A DNA stretch of 24,090 nt from CAZAAW01 sp964483325 (GTDB lineage Bacteria > Pseudomonadota > Alphaproteobacteria > Rhizobiales > Kaistiaceae). Below are positions 6,222-14,723 of this stretch, one piece after another. Positions within the stretch are counted from its first letter, which is position 1; each line of letters begins with the position of its first letter. Where the stretch lies: assembly GCA_964483325.1 (NCBI GenBank), contig CAZAAW010000034.1, positions 1-24,090 of the forward strand, written 5' to 3'. A program made the position numbers and the translations under genes. The notes beneath the pieces were generated by a model. That model did not search any database and was not told the DNA's origin. It saw only the letters and a list, made by a program, of their open reading frames with translations.

Positions 6222-6248
6222 TTAGTGCGGAGGATGCCCAGCGCCGCG

Positions 6249-7022
6249 ATGAACGAGCCGAGCCGCCTCCTGCGCCGTGAGCCGACCGCCAATACGCGGC
6301 TCGAGGTCACCGCCTATCGCGACGCCCGAACCTTTTCCCGGGCGAAGCGGCACAGCGGCCTGGTGCGCCTCCTGCGCATCGTCCTGCCGGCGGTGATCGT
6401 GGTGGCCGGCGGCGCCTTTGTCGGCAAGGCCTTCTTCACCGGCGGCGACAGCGCCCTGCCGGTCGGCTTCGGCTCCATCTCGGTGCGGCCCGACGGGCTG
6501 GTGATGGAGAAGCCGCATGTCTCCGGCTTCCAGAACAATGGCGAGGCCTACGAGGTGCGCGCCGACCGCGCCATCCAGAACGCCGCCAATCCGCGCCTGG
6601 TGACGCTGGAGGGCATCGCCGGGCAGATCGGCCTCAGCGGCGACGACAACGCCACCGTGGCGGCCGGCAACGGTCAGCTCAACACCGTCCAGTCGACCCT
6701 GTCGCTGACCAACGGCATCACCGTCACCACCAAGAGCGGCATGGAGGCGCGCCTCGAGCATGCCGATGTCGATCTCGACAATGGCCGCATGTCGTCGTCG
6801 CGGCCGGTCGAGATCCGCTCCACCGACGCCACCATCCACGGCAACGAGGTGGAGATCACCGAAGGCGGCCGGCGCATCGTCATGCGCCGCGGCGTTTCCA
6901 TGACGCTGTCCGCCAATCGCAGCCCGGCCGCCATGGCCGCCGCGGCGGAGGCTGCCGGAGCGCCCGGCGCCGTCGCCGCCGAGGAGTCCGCCCTGGGCTT
7001 CCAGGATCAAGCCGGAGAGTGA
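6249..7022 (+). CDS. lptC: LPS export ABC transporter periplasmic protein LptC
   Basis: The product (257 residues from the ATG at 6249) has a basic N-terminus, one transmembrane helix LLRIVLPAVIVVAGGAFVGKAFF, and a periplasmic LptC/OstA-like beta domain with the recognisable pattern KPHVSGFQNNGEAYEVRADRAIQN and TLEGI. LptC anchors the periplasmic bridge to the LptB2FG transporter and accepts LPS before handing it to LptA. Alternative in-frame starts are GTG 6225 and ATG 6234; the AGG sequence abuts ATG 6234, while ATG 6249 has GGAGG about 14 bases upstream, so the start is uncertain. The C-terminal part (about 215-257) is Ala-rich and probably disordered. Its stop overlaps the GTG candidate start of lptA. 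A tandem operator-like repeat lies just upstream. Confidence 0.87.
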   Translation: MNEPSRLLRREPTANTRLEVTAYRDARTFSRAKRHSGLVRLLRIVLPAVIVVAGGAFVGKAFFTGGDSALPVGFGSISVRPDGLVMEKPHVSGFQNNGEAYEVRADRAIQNAANPRLVTLEGIAGQIGLSGDDNATVAAGNGQLNTVQSTLSLTNGITVTTKSGMEARLEHADVDLDNGRMSSSRPVEIRSTDATIHGNEVEITEGGRRIVMRRGVSMTLSANRSPAAMAAAAEAAGAPGAVAAEESALGFQDQAGE

Positions 7023-7663
7023 CCTTGAAACGGCTGCCGCGTTCCGTGGCCCGCCCCGCGGCGGATCGCCCCGTCCGGCGGCTGCGCCGCCTGATGTCCG
7101 TTCTGGCGGTGCCACTTCTCTTCCTCGCCGTCGCCGCGGCGCCGCAGGCGGCATTCGCCCAGAACCGCGTCACGCAGCAGGGTCCGGCGCCGCTGTTCGG
7201 CGGCTTCCAGACCGATTCCAACGATCCGATCGAGGTCGAGGCCGATCAGCTCGAGGTCACCGAGGAGGGCAAGACGCGCAAGACCGCCTTTACCGGCAAT
7301 GTCGTGGTGCGGCGCGGCACGATGCTCATCAAGGCGGCAAAGCTGACCATTTTCTCGCCAGCCGATGCCGAGGTCGGCCCCGGCGGCCTCGGCCAGAACT
7401 CCTTCGACCGCATCGAGGCCTCCGGCACGGTGACGGTCAATTCCGGCCAGCAGACCGCCACCGGCGACGCCGCGGTGGTCGACATGAAGACGCAGAAGAT
7501 CAGCCTCAACGGCAATGTCGTGCTCACCGACGGCACCAATGTCCTCTCCGGCGACCGGCTGACCATCGACCTCAAGACCGGCCAGGCGCGCGTCGAGCGC
7601 GGCAATGGCGGCCGCATCCGCGGCGTCTTCACCCCCAACGCCCCGCCCGGCCGCGGCCGCTGA
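7019..7663 (+). CDS. lptA: LPS transport periplasmic protein LptA
   Basis: The product has an extended basic N-region, a hydrophobic core VLAVPLLFLAVAAAP and an AFA-type signal peptidase site, followed by an OstA/LptA beta-jellyroll: PIEVEADQLEVTEEGKT, TAFTGNVVVRRGTMLIKAAKLTI, SGTVTVNSGQQTATGDAAVVDM, SLNGNVVLTDGTNVLSGDRLTIDL. LptA polymerises head-to-tail to carry LPS across the periplasm from LptC to LptD. The start is ambiguous: GTG 7019 overlaps the lptC stop, but TTG 7025 has GGAGA at a better distance and may be the true start; ATG 7094 would leave a signal peptide without positive charges. Coupled translation with lptC is very likely. Family assignment is secure. Confidence 0.88.
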   Translation: MTLKRLPRSVARPAADRPVRRLRRLMSVLAVPLLFLAVAAAPQAAFAQNRVTQQGPAPLFGGFQTDSNDPIEVEADQLEVTEEGKTRKTAFTGNVVVRRGTMLIKAAKLTIFSPADAEVGPGGLGQNSFDRIEASGTVTVNSGQQTATGDAAVVDMKTQKISLNGNVVLTDGTNVLSGDRLTIDLKTGQARVERGNGGRIRGVFTPNAPPGRGR

Positions 7664-7795
7664 CGGCTGATGCAGGCGCGCCGCCCCCGCCCGCCCCGCA
7701 GCCGCCGGTGCGGCGCCGGACCGGCTTGTTTCCGCCATCGCCGTGGCCGATCCTTTGCACCATGAAGGTCCCGGCGCCATGAACGTCACTGCGCC

Positions 7796-8605
7796 ATGAA
7801 CGAGCAGCGGCCCGCCCGGACGCGCCGTCGCGCCGTCGCGCCGCAGGACCTGCCGTCGCGGCTGATGCCGGAGGCCGGCGGCGAGGGCTGGCTGATCGCC
7901 CGCCATCTCGGCAAGAGCTACCGCGGCAAGCGCGTCGTCGCCGATGCCAGCATCGCCGTGCAGCGCGGCGAGGCGGTGGGGCTGCTCGGCCCCAACGGCG
8001 CCGGCAAGACGACCGTCTTCTACATGATCACCGGCCTCATCAAGGCCGACCGCGGCAGCATCGAGCTCGACGGCCACGACGTCACCAGGCTGCCGATGTA
8101 CCGCCGCGCCCGCCTCGGCATCGGCTACCTGCCGCAGGAGGCGTCGATCTTCCGCGGCCTGACGGTGGAAAAGAACATCCGCGCCATCCTCGAGCTCGTC
8201 GAGCCGAACCGGCGGCGGCGCGAGGAGCAGCTCGACGCGCTGCTTGAGGAGTTCCACATCGAGCACCTGCGCAAGTCGCCGGCCATGGCGCTGTCGGGCG
8301 GCGAGCGCCGGCGCTGCGAGATCGCCCGCGCCATTGCCGGCCGGCCGGCCTTCATGCTGCTCGACGAGCCCTTCGCCGGCATCGACCCGATCGCCGTCCG
8401 CGACATCCACTCGCTGGTGCGCCACCTGACCGGCCGCGGCATCGGCGTCCTCGTCACCGACCACAATGTCCGCGAGACGCTCGGCCTCATCGACCGCGCC
8501 TATATCATCCACTCGGGTCAGGTGCTGATGGAGGGCCGGCCGGAGGATATCGTCGCCAGCGCCGACGTGCGCCGGCTCTATCTCGGCGACGAATTCACGC
8601 TCTGA
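7796..8605 (+). CDS. lptB: LPS export ABC transporter ATP-binding protein LptB
   Basis: The 269-residue ATPase has every ABC motif: Walker A GPNGAGKT (65-72), Q-loop YLPQEASIF (Q114), signature LSGGERRR (166-173), Walker B FMLLDEPFAG (D190, E191) and switch histidine H223 in VTDHN. The combination LPQEASIFRGLTVEKNI and DEPFAGIDPIAV is typical of LptB, which dimerises under LptF/LptG and powers LPS extraction from the inner membrane. A basic N-terminal extension of about 30 residues precedes the usual start; an internal ATG at residue 24 is an alternative. It follows lptA by 132 bp with no strong terminator. LptF and LptG are not in the window. Confidence 0.92.
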   Translation: MNEQRPARTRRRAVAPQDLPSRLMPEAGGEGWLIARHLGKSYRGKRVVADASIAVQRGEAVGLLGPNGAGKTTVFYMITGLIKADRGSIELDGHDVTRLPMYRRARLGIGYLPQEASIFRGLTVEKNIRAILELVEPNRRRREEQLDALLEEFHIEHLRKSPAMALSGGERRRCEIARAIAGRPAFMLLDEPFAGIDPIAVRDIHSLVRHLTGRGIGVLVTDHNVRETLGLIDRAYIIHSGQVLMEGRPEDIVASADVRRLYLGDEFTL

Positions 8606-8725
8606 GCGGCGCGGCTTTTTCGCGAGGCTTCGGCGCAGGAGGGGGTTGGAAGCGGCGCGGGCTTGCGCTACCGTGACTTCAGCCAAGCAATTTTCAAGCC
8701 AACCAGCCCCCCGGCCTTCCGTTCC

Positions 8726-10231
8726 ATGGCGTTGTCACACAGACTGGAGTTGCGGCAGAGCCAGTCGCTGGTGATGACGCCGCAGCTGATGCAGGCCATC
8801 AAGCTGCTGCAGCTGTCCAATCTCGATCTTGCCGCCTATGTCGATGCCGAGCTGGAGCGCAACCCGCTGCTGGAGCGCGACGAGGCGGCGGCCGTCCTGC
8901 CGACGGAGCGCGAGGCGCAGCCGGAAGCGCCGCTCGATCCGCTCGGCGACGGCGCCCCGGTAACGGCCGAGGCGATCGTCGCCGCCGGCATCGATACCGA
9001 CCTCGGCAACATCTTCCCCGACGATCCGGCCGGCCCGTCCGACGAGACGCCGCCGGCGCTGCCGGCCGAGAGCTGGGCGCTCGGCCCGACGCGCCAGCCG
9101 GTGTCGTCGGAGGATTACAATCTCGAGGCCTTCGTGGCGGAGCGGAAGACGCTCGCCGAGCACCTTGCCGAGCAGCTCGGCCTCGCCGTCGCCGATCCGC
9201 AGGGGCGGCTGATCGGCCTCGCCTTGATCGGCGAGATCGACGAGGCCGGCTACATGCGCACCGATCCGGCGCTGATCGCCGAGCGCCTCGGCGCGACGCA
9301 GGCGGCGGTCGAGGCGGTGCTGGCGGTCATGAAGACCTTCGAGCCGACCGGCGTCTTCGCCGCCGACCTTGCCGAATGCCTTGCCCTGCAGCTGATGGAG
9401 CGCGACCGCCACGACCCGGCGATGGCGGCGATGCTGGCCCATCTCGACCTTGTGGCGCGGCGCGACCTCACGGCGCTGCGCCGCCTCTGCGGCGTCGACG
9501 ATGCCGACCTCGCCGAGATGATCGCCGAGATCCGCCGCCTCGACCCGAAGCCCGGCAGCGGCTTCGACCCGGCGCCGGTGCAGCCGGTGGTGCCGGACGT
9601 CATGGTGACGCCGGCGCCGGACGGCGGCTGGCGCATCGAGCTCAACGGCGAGGCGCTGCCGCGCGTCCTGGTCAACCAGGGCTACTACGCCACCGTGACG
9701 CGCCGCTCGCGCGCCGATGCCGACCGCGCCTATCTCAGCGAGTGCTTCCAGACCGCCAACTGGCTGGTGAAGAGCCTCGACCAGCGCGCCCGCACCATCC
9801 TCAAGGTGGCGACGGAGATCGTCCGCCAGCAGGACGGCTTCCTCGCCCACGGCGTGCGCCATCTGCGGCCGCTGAACCTCAAGGCGGTGGCCGAGGCGAT
9901 CGGCATGCACGAATCGACGGTGAGCCGCGTCACCTCCAACAAGTACATGGCGACGACGCGCGGCATCTTCGAGCTGAAATATTTCTTCACCGCCTCGATC
10001 GCCTCTGCCGAGGGCGGCGAGGCGCACTCGGCCGAAGCGGTGCGCCACCGCATCCGCGCCATGATCGACGGCGAGGACCCCGACGCCATCCTCTCCGACG
10101 ACACCATCGTCAAGCTGCTGCGCGACAGCGGCATCGACATCGCCCGCCGCACGGTCGCCAAATACCGCGAAGCCATGCGCATTCCCTCCTCGGTGCAAAG
10201 ACGCCGGGAAAAGGCCGGCGTGCCGGCGTAG
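8726..10231 (+). CDS. rpoN: RNA polymerase sigma-54 factor
   Basis: The 501-residue product is a full-length sigma-54. Region I is the Gln/Leu-rich LRQSQSLVMTPQLMQAIKLLQL at residues 9-30, which contacts the AAA+ activator. The core-binding region follows, then the helix-turn-helix NLKAVAEAIGMHESTVSRVTSNKY that reads the -12 element, and the RpoN box ARRTVAKYRE at 473-482 that reads the -24 element. I chose the ATG at 8726 because it fits the family N-terminus; the frame extends upstream to a TTG without family similarity. Sigma-54 directs nitrogen and other activator-dependent regulons. The order lptB-rpoN is conserved in Rhizobiales, but the usual next genes, hpf and ptsN, are missing; a repeat element begins 45 bp after the stop. 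Confidence 0.95.
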   Translation: MALSHRLELRQSQSLVMTPQLMQAIKLLQLSNLDLAAYVDAELERNPLLERDEAAAVLPTEREAQPEAPLDPLGDGAPVTAEAIVAAGIDTDLGNIFPDDPAGPSDETPPALPAESWALGPTRQPVSSEDYNLEAFVAERKTLAEHLAEQLGLAVADPQGRLIGLALIGEIDEAGYMRTDPALIAERLGATQAAVEAVLAVMKTFEPTGVFAADLAECLALQLMERDRHDPAMAAMLAHLDLVARRDLTALRRLCGVDDADLAEMIAEIRRLDPKPGSGFDPAPVQPVVPDVMVTPAPDGGWRIELNGEALPRVLVNQGYYATVTRRSRADADRAYLSECFQTANWLVKSLDQRARTILKVATEIVRQQDGFLAHGVRHLRPLNLKAVAEAIGMHESTVSRVTSNKYMATTRGIFELKYFFTASIASAEGGEAHSAEAVRHRIRAMIDGEDPDAILSDDTIVKLLRDSGIDIARRTVAKYREAMRIPSSVQRRREKAGVPA

Positions 10232-10567
10232 GGCGCCGCCGCCGGGCGGCTCGTATTCCGGTCCCACCCCACCGGCGTCATGGCCGGACTTGATCTGGCC
10301 ATCCACGCGAACACGGTTTCGTCAGGAAGAACGCCGTCCGCGCGGCCCGCTCACAGGCACCGCCGTGTTAGCGTGGATGCCCGGGTCTTCGCCCGGGCAT
10401 GACGCAGCTGAGGCGGGAGCGGCCTTTCCGGCGCCGCCGGGCAGGGTGCACCCGCGCTGCACCACGCCCCCTCCCTTGACCTCCCCCGAACAGACCGCGA
10501 ACATCGCCGCTGGCGCGATTCGCCGCTGTCGCTCTGGCGATGGCGGCGCTAGAGCCTTCGGGAGATC
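10232..10567. other. 336-bp gap after rpoN without genes
   Basis: The gap consists mainly of the inverted-repeat element copy B (10276-10410). The rest (10411-10567) is the leader of pdeM. It contains a TTGACC at 10478-10483 but no convincing -10 at proper distance. No small gene, and in particular no hpf or ptsN, is encoded here on either strand. Confidence 0.65.
10276..10410 (-). repeat. 135-bp inverted-repeat (REP/MITE-like) element, copy B
   Basis: Opposite in orientation to copies A and C: it begins CGTCATGGCCGGACTTGATCTGGCC, continues ATCCACGCGAACACG, and ends with GCGTGGATGCCCGGG, CCCGGGCATGACGCAGCTG. The reverse complement of its interior shares a GGCGGTGCC...GTTCTT..CTG pattern with copy C. 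One arm has a mismatch (TTAGCGTGGAT for TTCGCGTGGAT), so the copy has drifted. Confidence 0.8.
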
Positions 10568-11248
10568 ATGGCGGAACGGGCGATTGACATAGCCGGCGTC
10601 ACGCTGGCCGGCCTGCCGGAGGGCGGTCTGTGGTGGGCGGAGGAGCGTCTTCTCGCCGTCGCCGACCTGCATCTGGAGAAGGGCTCGGCCTTTGCGCGCG
10701 GCGGCCGCATGCTGCCGCCCTATGACACGGCGGCGACGCTGGCCCGGCTCGGCGCCCTTGTCGAGCGTCTGGCGCCGCGGGTCGTGGTGGCGCTCGGCGA
10801 TTCCTTCCATGACAGCGCCGGGCCGGACCGCCTGTCGCCGGACAACCGCGCCGCGCTGGCCGCCCTGCAGGCCGGCCGCGACTGGATCTGGATCGCCGGC
10901 AATCACGACCGCGCCCTGCCGCGCACGATCGGCGGCGATCATGCCGTGGCCTGGCAGCTCGGGCCGTTGACCTTCCGCCACGAGCCGACCGCCGGGGCGG
11001 CGCCCGGCGAGATCGCCGGCCACCTGCATCCGGCGGCGCGCGTGGCGAGCCGGCGCGGCTCGCTGCGCCGGCCCTGCTTCGTCGGCGACGGAAGACGCCT
11101 GGTGCTGCCGGCGCTGGGCGCCTATGCCGGCGGCCTCAATGTGCTGGAAGCCGCCTTCGCGCCGCTCTTTGCCGGCGCTTTCCACGCCTTCGTCCTCGGC
11201 CGCGGCGCCGTCTATGCGGTGCACCGCCGCCGCCTGCAGGCCGGCTGA
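10568..11248 (+). CDS. pdeM: Ligase-associated DNA damage response endonuclease PdeM
   Basis: The 226-residue protein is a calcineurin-like metallophosphoesterase with all metal-site motifs in order: VADLHLEKGSAFARGG (D and H), ALGDSFHD, IAGNHDR and AGHLHP. The DLHLEKGS and GDSFHD spellings are characteristic of PdeM, a family defined by genomic association with an ATP-dependent DNA ligase, an exonuclease and an Lhr-type helicase in a predicted repair set. The start ATG at 10568 follows GGGAG. The helicase partner lies at 12144-14699 on the same strand, but mscL is inserted between them in the opposite direction, and ligase and exonuclease genes are absent from the window. The nuclease activity is a family inference. 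Confidence 0.88.
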   Translation: MAERAIDIAGVTLAGLPEGGLWWAEERLLAVADLHLEKGSAFARGGRMLPPYDTAATLARLGALVERLAPRVVVALGDSFHDSAGPDRLSPDNRAALAALQAGRDWIWIAGNHDRALPRTIGGDHAVAWQLGPLTFRHEPTAGAAPGEIAGHLHPAARVASRRGSLRRPCFVGDGRRLVLPALGAYAGGLNVLEAAFAPLFAGAFHAFVLGRGAVYAVHRRRLQAG

Positions 11249-11276
11249 GCGCCGGCGCCGCAGGCCCCGCCGGCGA

Positions 11277-11696
11277 TCAGGCGGTGCGGCTCGCCAGGAG
11301 GTCGCGGATCTCGGCGAGCAGCGTCTCCTCGCGGGTCGGCGCCGGCGGCACGGCCGGGGCCGGCTCCGGCTGGCGGCGCAGGCGGTTGATCGCCTTCACC
11401 ACCATGAACAGCACGAAGGCGACGATCAGGAAGTTGATCGCGATGGTGATGAAGTTGCCATAGGCGATGGTGGCGCCGGCTTCGCGCGCCTGGGCCAGGG
11501 TCGGCTTCGGATCGCCGGCGAGCTGCCAGTAGAGATTGGAGAAGTCGAAGCCGCCGGTCAGAAGACCGATGATCGGCATGATGATGTCATTGACGATCGA
11601 ATTGACGAGGCCGGTAAAAGCGGCGCCGATGATGATACCGACGGCCAGCTCCACCATGTTGCCCTTGATGGCAAATTCGCGGAATTCCTTCAGCAT
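11277..11696 (-). CDS. mscL: Large-conductance mechanosensitive channel MscL
   Basis: The 139-residue protein is a standard-length MscL: an amphipathic N-terminus MLKEFREFAIKGN, first transmembrane helix MVELAVGIIIGAAFTGLVNSIVNDIIMP, a periplasmic loop, second helix NFITIAINFLIVAFVLFMVVKAINR, and a C-terminal charged bundle ETLLAEIRDLLA. It opens at high membrane tension and releases solutes during hypo-osmotic shock. The ATG at 11696 follows GGAGGG with 7-base spacing. It converges with pdeM (28 bp between stops) and is an unusual insertion between two repair genes normally found together. A candidate promoter lies at 11743-11772. Confidence 0.95.
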   Translation of the reverse strand: MLKEFREFAIKGNMVELAVGIIIGAAFTGLVNSIVNDIIMPIIGLLTGGFDFSNLYWQLAGDPKPTLAQAREAGATIAYGNFITIAINFLIVAFVLFMVVKAINRLRRQPEPAPAVPPAPTREETLLAEIRDLLASRTA

Positions 11697-11742
11697 CTGC
11701 GAGCCCTCCAGGAACGCCGGCCGCCCGGCCGACTCACTGCGC

Positions 11743-11772
11743 AGTCTAAGCAAAGCCGGCGAAATATGTCGA
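11743..11772 (-). promoter_or_regulatory. Candidate sigma-70 promoter for mscL
   Basis: On the minus strand, TCGACA (11767-11772, one mismatch to TTGACA) is followed after 18 bases by TAGACT (11743-11748). The predicted start lies about 40 bases before the mscL ATG. The intervening DNA is locally AT-richer than its surroundings, which is consistent with a promoter. Confidence 0.45.
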
Positions 11773-11871
11773 ATGCGCAACAGGGTTGTGCACCGCCGAT
11801 GACATTCCCCACCAGCCCGGGTTGCCGCCCCGCCTGCCGCTGCGCGGATGCCGTGCGCCTCGTCCTGACGC

Positions 11872-12046
11872 GGCGCTCCCCACCCGACCCCGCCTGCGGC
11901 GGGGCCACCCTCCCCGCAAGCGGTGAGGGATGGACGCCTTTTCTTGCCAGGAACAGCCTCCATCATCGGGAAGCATGCACCTATCCCTCACCGGAACGGG
12001 GAGGGTGGCGCGCGCCGAAGGCGCGTGACGGGTGGGGAGCGACGCC
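11872..12046. repeat. Complete GCTCCCCACCC-family inverted repeat (two arms)
   Basis: The left arm (11872-11938) runs GGCGCTCCCCACCC ... CCACCCTCCCC ... GTGAGGGATGGACGCC. The right arm (11977-12046) is its approximate reverse complement: CTATCCCTCACCGG ... GGGGAGGGTGGC ... GACGGGTGGGGAGCGACGCC. Each arm contains a private small hairpin (for example CCCCGCCTGCGGCGGGG in the left arm). Together they could form a cruciform with a roughly 65-bp stem. This is the only copy in the window with both arms intact. Confidence 0.7.
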
Positions 12047-12143
12047 GGGCCTTTTCGCACCCATCTCACACGCGGAACCACCTCCGCCGCTTCGCCTTTT
12101 CTCCCGGCTTGACCCCTTTCCCCTGCCGGCGTTCCCTCTCGCC

Positions 12144-14699
12144 ATGCCTGCTGCTGCCGCTCCGATACGCCGCAAGCCGCGCCGCGCCGCGGCCCGGGGG
12201 GATGCGCTGGCGCTGCTGCCGCAGCGCTTCCGCGACTGGTTTGCCGGCAAGGGCTGGACGCCGCGGCCGCATCAGCTGGAGCTGCTCGCCAATGCCACGG
12301 CCGGCCGCTCGACGCTGCTGATCGCCCCGACCGGCGCTGGCAAGACGCTGGCCGGCTTCCTGCCCAGCCTCGTCGACCTGGCGACGCGCCCGCGCCGCAA
12401 CGCCCCGCCGTCGATCCACACGCTCTATATCTCGCCGCTGAAGGCGCTGGCCGTCGACATCGCCCGCAATCTCGAGGCGCCGGTGGCCGAGATGGGCCTC
12501 GACATCCGCCTCGAGACCCGCACCGGCGACACGCCGGCGCACAAGCGGCAGCGGCAGCGCCGCGATCCGCCCGACATCCTGCTGACGACGCCGGAGCAGG
12601 TGGCGCTGCTCGTCGCCGATGCCCGCGCCAGCGATCTTTTCGCCGGCCTCAGGGCCGTCATCGTCGACGAGCTGCACGCGCTGACGCCGACCAAGCGCGG
12701 CGACCTCCTGGCGCTCGGCCTGGCGCGCCTCCGCCATCTGGCGCCGCGGGCGATCAGCGTCGGCCTCTCCGCCACGGTGGCGGCACCGCCGGACCTTGCC
12801 GCCTGGCTGGTGCCGCAGCCGCCGCAATCCGCCCCGCAGGCGCGGGCGCAGGCGCAGATCGTCACCGTCGCCGGCGGCGCCCGGCCGGACATCGCCATCC
12901 TCGCCTCCGACGAGCGCCTGCCCTGGGCCGGCCACACCGCCCGCTACGCCTATCCGGAGATCCTCGCCGCCATCGCGGCGCACGGCATGACGCTGGTCTT
13001 CGTCAATACCCGCAGCCAGGCGGAGATGATCTTCCAGGAGCTGTGGCGGCTCAACACCGAGGCGCTGCCGATCGCCCTGCATCACGGCTCGCTCGACGCC
13101 ACGCAGCGCCGCAAGGTCGAGGCGGCGATGGCGGCGGGCCGGCTGCGCGCCGTCGTCTGCACCTCGACCCTCGACCTCGGCATCGACTGGGGCGATGTCG
13201 ATCTCGTCATCAATGTCGGCGCGCCGAAGGGGGCGAGCCGCCTCGCCCAGCGCATCGGCCGCGCCAATCACCGCCTCGACGAGCCGTCGAAGGCGCTGCT
13301 GGTGCCGGCCAACCGCTTCGAGGTGATGGAATGCCGCGCCGCCCAGGCCGCCGCCGCGGCCGGGGCGCAGGATACGCCGCCGGCCCGCCCCGGCGCCCTC
13401 GACGTGCTGGCCCAGCATGTCCTCGGCATGGCGGTGGCGGCGCCCTTCGATGCAATCGCCCTTTTCGAGGAGATCACCAGCGCCTTTCCCTACCAGGGCG
13501 TCGACTGGGAGACCTTCGAGCGCGTCGTCGATTTCGTCGCCACCGGCGGCTATGCGCTGCGGAGCTACGAGCGCTACGCCAAGATCCGCCGCGGCAAGGA
13601 CCGGCTGTGGCGCATTGCCCATCCCGGCATCGCCCAGCAATACCGCCTCAATGTCGGCACCATCATCGAGGAGGCGATGCTGACGGTGCGCATGGCGCGC
13701 CTCAGCCGCGGCCGCATGCCGCTGCGCGGCGGCCGGGTGCTGGGCAAGATCGAGGAATATTTCATCGAGCAGCTGGCGCCCGGCGACACCTTCCTCTTCG
13801 CCGGCCGCATCCTGCGCTTCGAGGGCATCCGCGACAACGAGGCGATCGCCTCGCCGAGCCGCGACGCGACGCCGAAGATCCCGATCTACGAGGGCGGCAA
13901 GTTCCCGCTTTCGACCTATCTCGCCGACCGCGTGCGCGACATCCTCGCCGATCCCGGCGCCTGGGCGCAGCTGCCCGACCAGGTCAGCGACTGGCTGCGC
14001 CTGCAGGAGGAGAAGTCGGTGCTGCCGCGCGCCGACCAGCTGCTGGTCGAGACCTTCCCGCGCGGCAACCGCTTCTACCTCGCCGCCTATCCCTTCGAGG
14101 GCCGGCTGGCGCACCAGACGCTCGGCATGCTGCTGACCCGCCGCCTCGAGCGCGCCGGCCTCAAGCCGATGGGCTTCGTGGCGACCGAATATTCGCTCGC
14201 CGTCTGGGCGCTGGGCGATATGGGCGCCGCCTTCGCCGAGGGCCGACCGACGATCGACGCGGTGTTCGACCAGGACATGCTGGGCGACGACCTGGAGGCC
14301 TGGATGGCGGAGAGCTACCTGCTGAAGCGCACCTTCCGTAACTGCGCCGTCATTTCCGGGCTGATCGAGCGGCGCCATCCCGGCCAGGAGAAGAGCGGCC
14401 GCCAGGTGGTTGTGTCGAGCGACCTCGTCTACGACGTGCTGCGCCGCCATGAGCCGGACCACATCCTGCTGCGCGCCACCTGGAGCGACGCCGCCACGGC
14501 GCAGCTCGACGTCGCCCGCCTCGGCGGCCTGCTCGCCCGCAGCGTCGGCCGCATCCTGCACCGCCCGCTCCCCCACATCTCGCCGCTGGCGGTGCCGATC
14601 ATGCTGGAGATCGGCAAGGAATCGGTCGACGGCGAAGCCCGCGAGGACATCCTGCGCGACGCCGCCGCCGAGGACCTGGTGCGCGAGGCGATGGGCTGA
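12144..14699 (+). CDS. Ligase-associated DNA damage response DEXH-box helicase (Lhr type)
   Basis: The 851-residue protein is a superfamily 2 helicase: Walker A APTGAGKT (61-68), ISPLKALAVD (Ia), TTPEQ, DELH box (175-178), SAT motif (209-211), then motif VI QRIGRANHR near residue 370. A winged-helix/DEAD-associated C-terminal half follows (FPYQGVDWETFERVVDFVATGGY, IGKESVDGEAREDIL). Lhr-type helicases translocate 3'-5' on single-stranded DNA; the shorter bacterial branch with this length is associated with DNA ligase, exonuclease and PdeM. I chose the ATG at 12144, which leaves a short basic N-terminal tail; the frame is open upstream through repeat DNA and is not real. Its partner pdeM lies 0.9 kb upstream. 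Helicase family is certain; the repair role is inferred from family context. Confidence 0.9.
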   Translation: MPAAAAPIRRKPRRAAARGDALALLPQRFRDWFAGKGWTPRPHQLELLANATAGRSTLLIAPTGAGKTLAGFLPSLVDLATRPRRNAPPSIHTLYISPLKALAVDIARNLEAPVAEMGLDIRLETRTGDTPAHKRQRQRRDPPDILLTTPEQVALLVADARASDLFAGLRAVIVDELHALTPTKRGDLLALGLARLRHLAPRAISVGLSATVAAPPDLAAWLVPQPPQSAPQARAQAQIVTVAGGARPDIAILASDERLPWAGHTARYAYPEILAAIAAHGMTLVFVNTRSQAEMIFQELWRLNTEALPIALHHGSLDATQRRKVEAAMAAGRLRAVVCTSTLDLGIDWGDVDLVINVGAPKGASRLAQRIGRANHRLDEPSKALLVPANRFEVMECRAAQAAAAAGAQDTPPARPGALDVLAQHVLGMAVAAPFDAIALFEEITSAFPYQGVDWETFERVVDFVATGGYALRSYERYAKIRRGKDRLWRIAHPGIAQQYRLNVGTIIEEAMLTVRMARLSRGRMPLRGGRVLGKIEEYFIEQLAPGDTFLFAGRILRFEGIRDNEAIASPSRDATPKIPIYEGGKFPLSTYLADRVRDILADPGAWAQLPDQVSDWLRLQEEKSVLPRADQLLVETFPRGNRFYLAAYPFEGRLAHQTLGMLLTRRLERAGLKPMGFVATEYSLAVWALGDMGAAFAEGRPTIDAVFDQDMLGDDLEAWMAESYLLKRTFRNCAVISGLIERRHPGQEKSGRQVVVSSDLVYDVLRRHEPDHILLRATWSDAATAQLDVARLGGLLARSVGRILHRPLPHISPLAVPIMLEIGKESVDGEAREDILRDAAAEDLVREAMG

Positions 14700-14723
14700 A
14701 GGCGCCCCGCTGGCCGATAAGTC

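Larger units (their letters stand above)
11697..12143. other. 447-bp divergent gap between mscL and the helicase gene
   Basis: It holds the mscL promoter region and a large inverted repeat (11872-12046). Apart from these, the final roughly 95 bases before the helicase start contain nothing I recognise, and 11773-11871 shows no gene or clear signal. Confidence 0.6.

Noticed and set aside
8647..8666. Sigma-54-like TGG...TTGC upstream of rpoN (possible autoregulation)
   Set aside because: Spacing is wrong (15 bases, or 9 for a second choice), so it does not fit the -24/-12 rule.
8663..8725. Upstream TTG start for rpoN
   Set aside because: The extra 21 residues lack family similarity, while the ATG at 8726 begins exactly at the conserved sigma-54 N-terminus.
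11124..12143. N-terminal extension of the helicase frame back into pdeM
   Set aside because: The upstream part overlaps pdeM, mscL and an inverted repeat and has no domain similarity; the ATG at 12144 fits the family.
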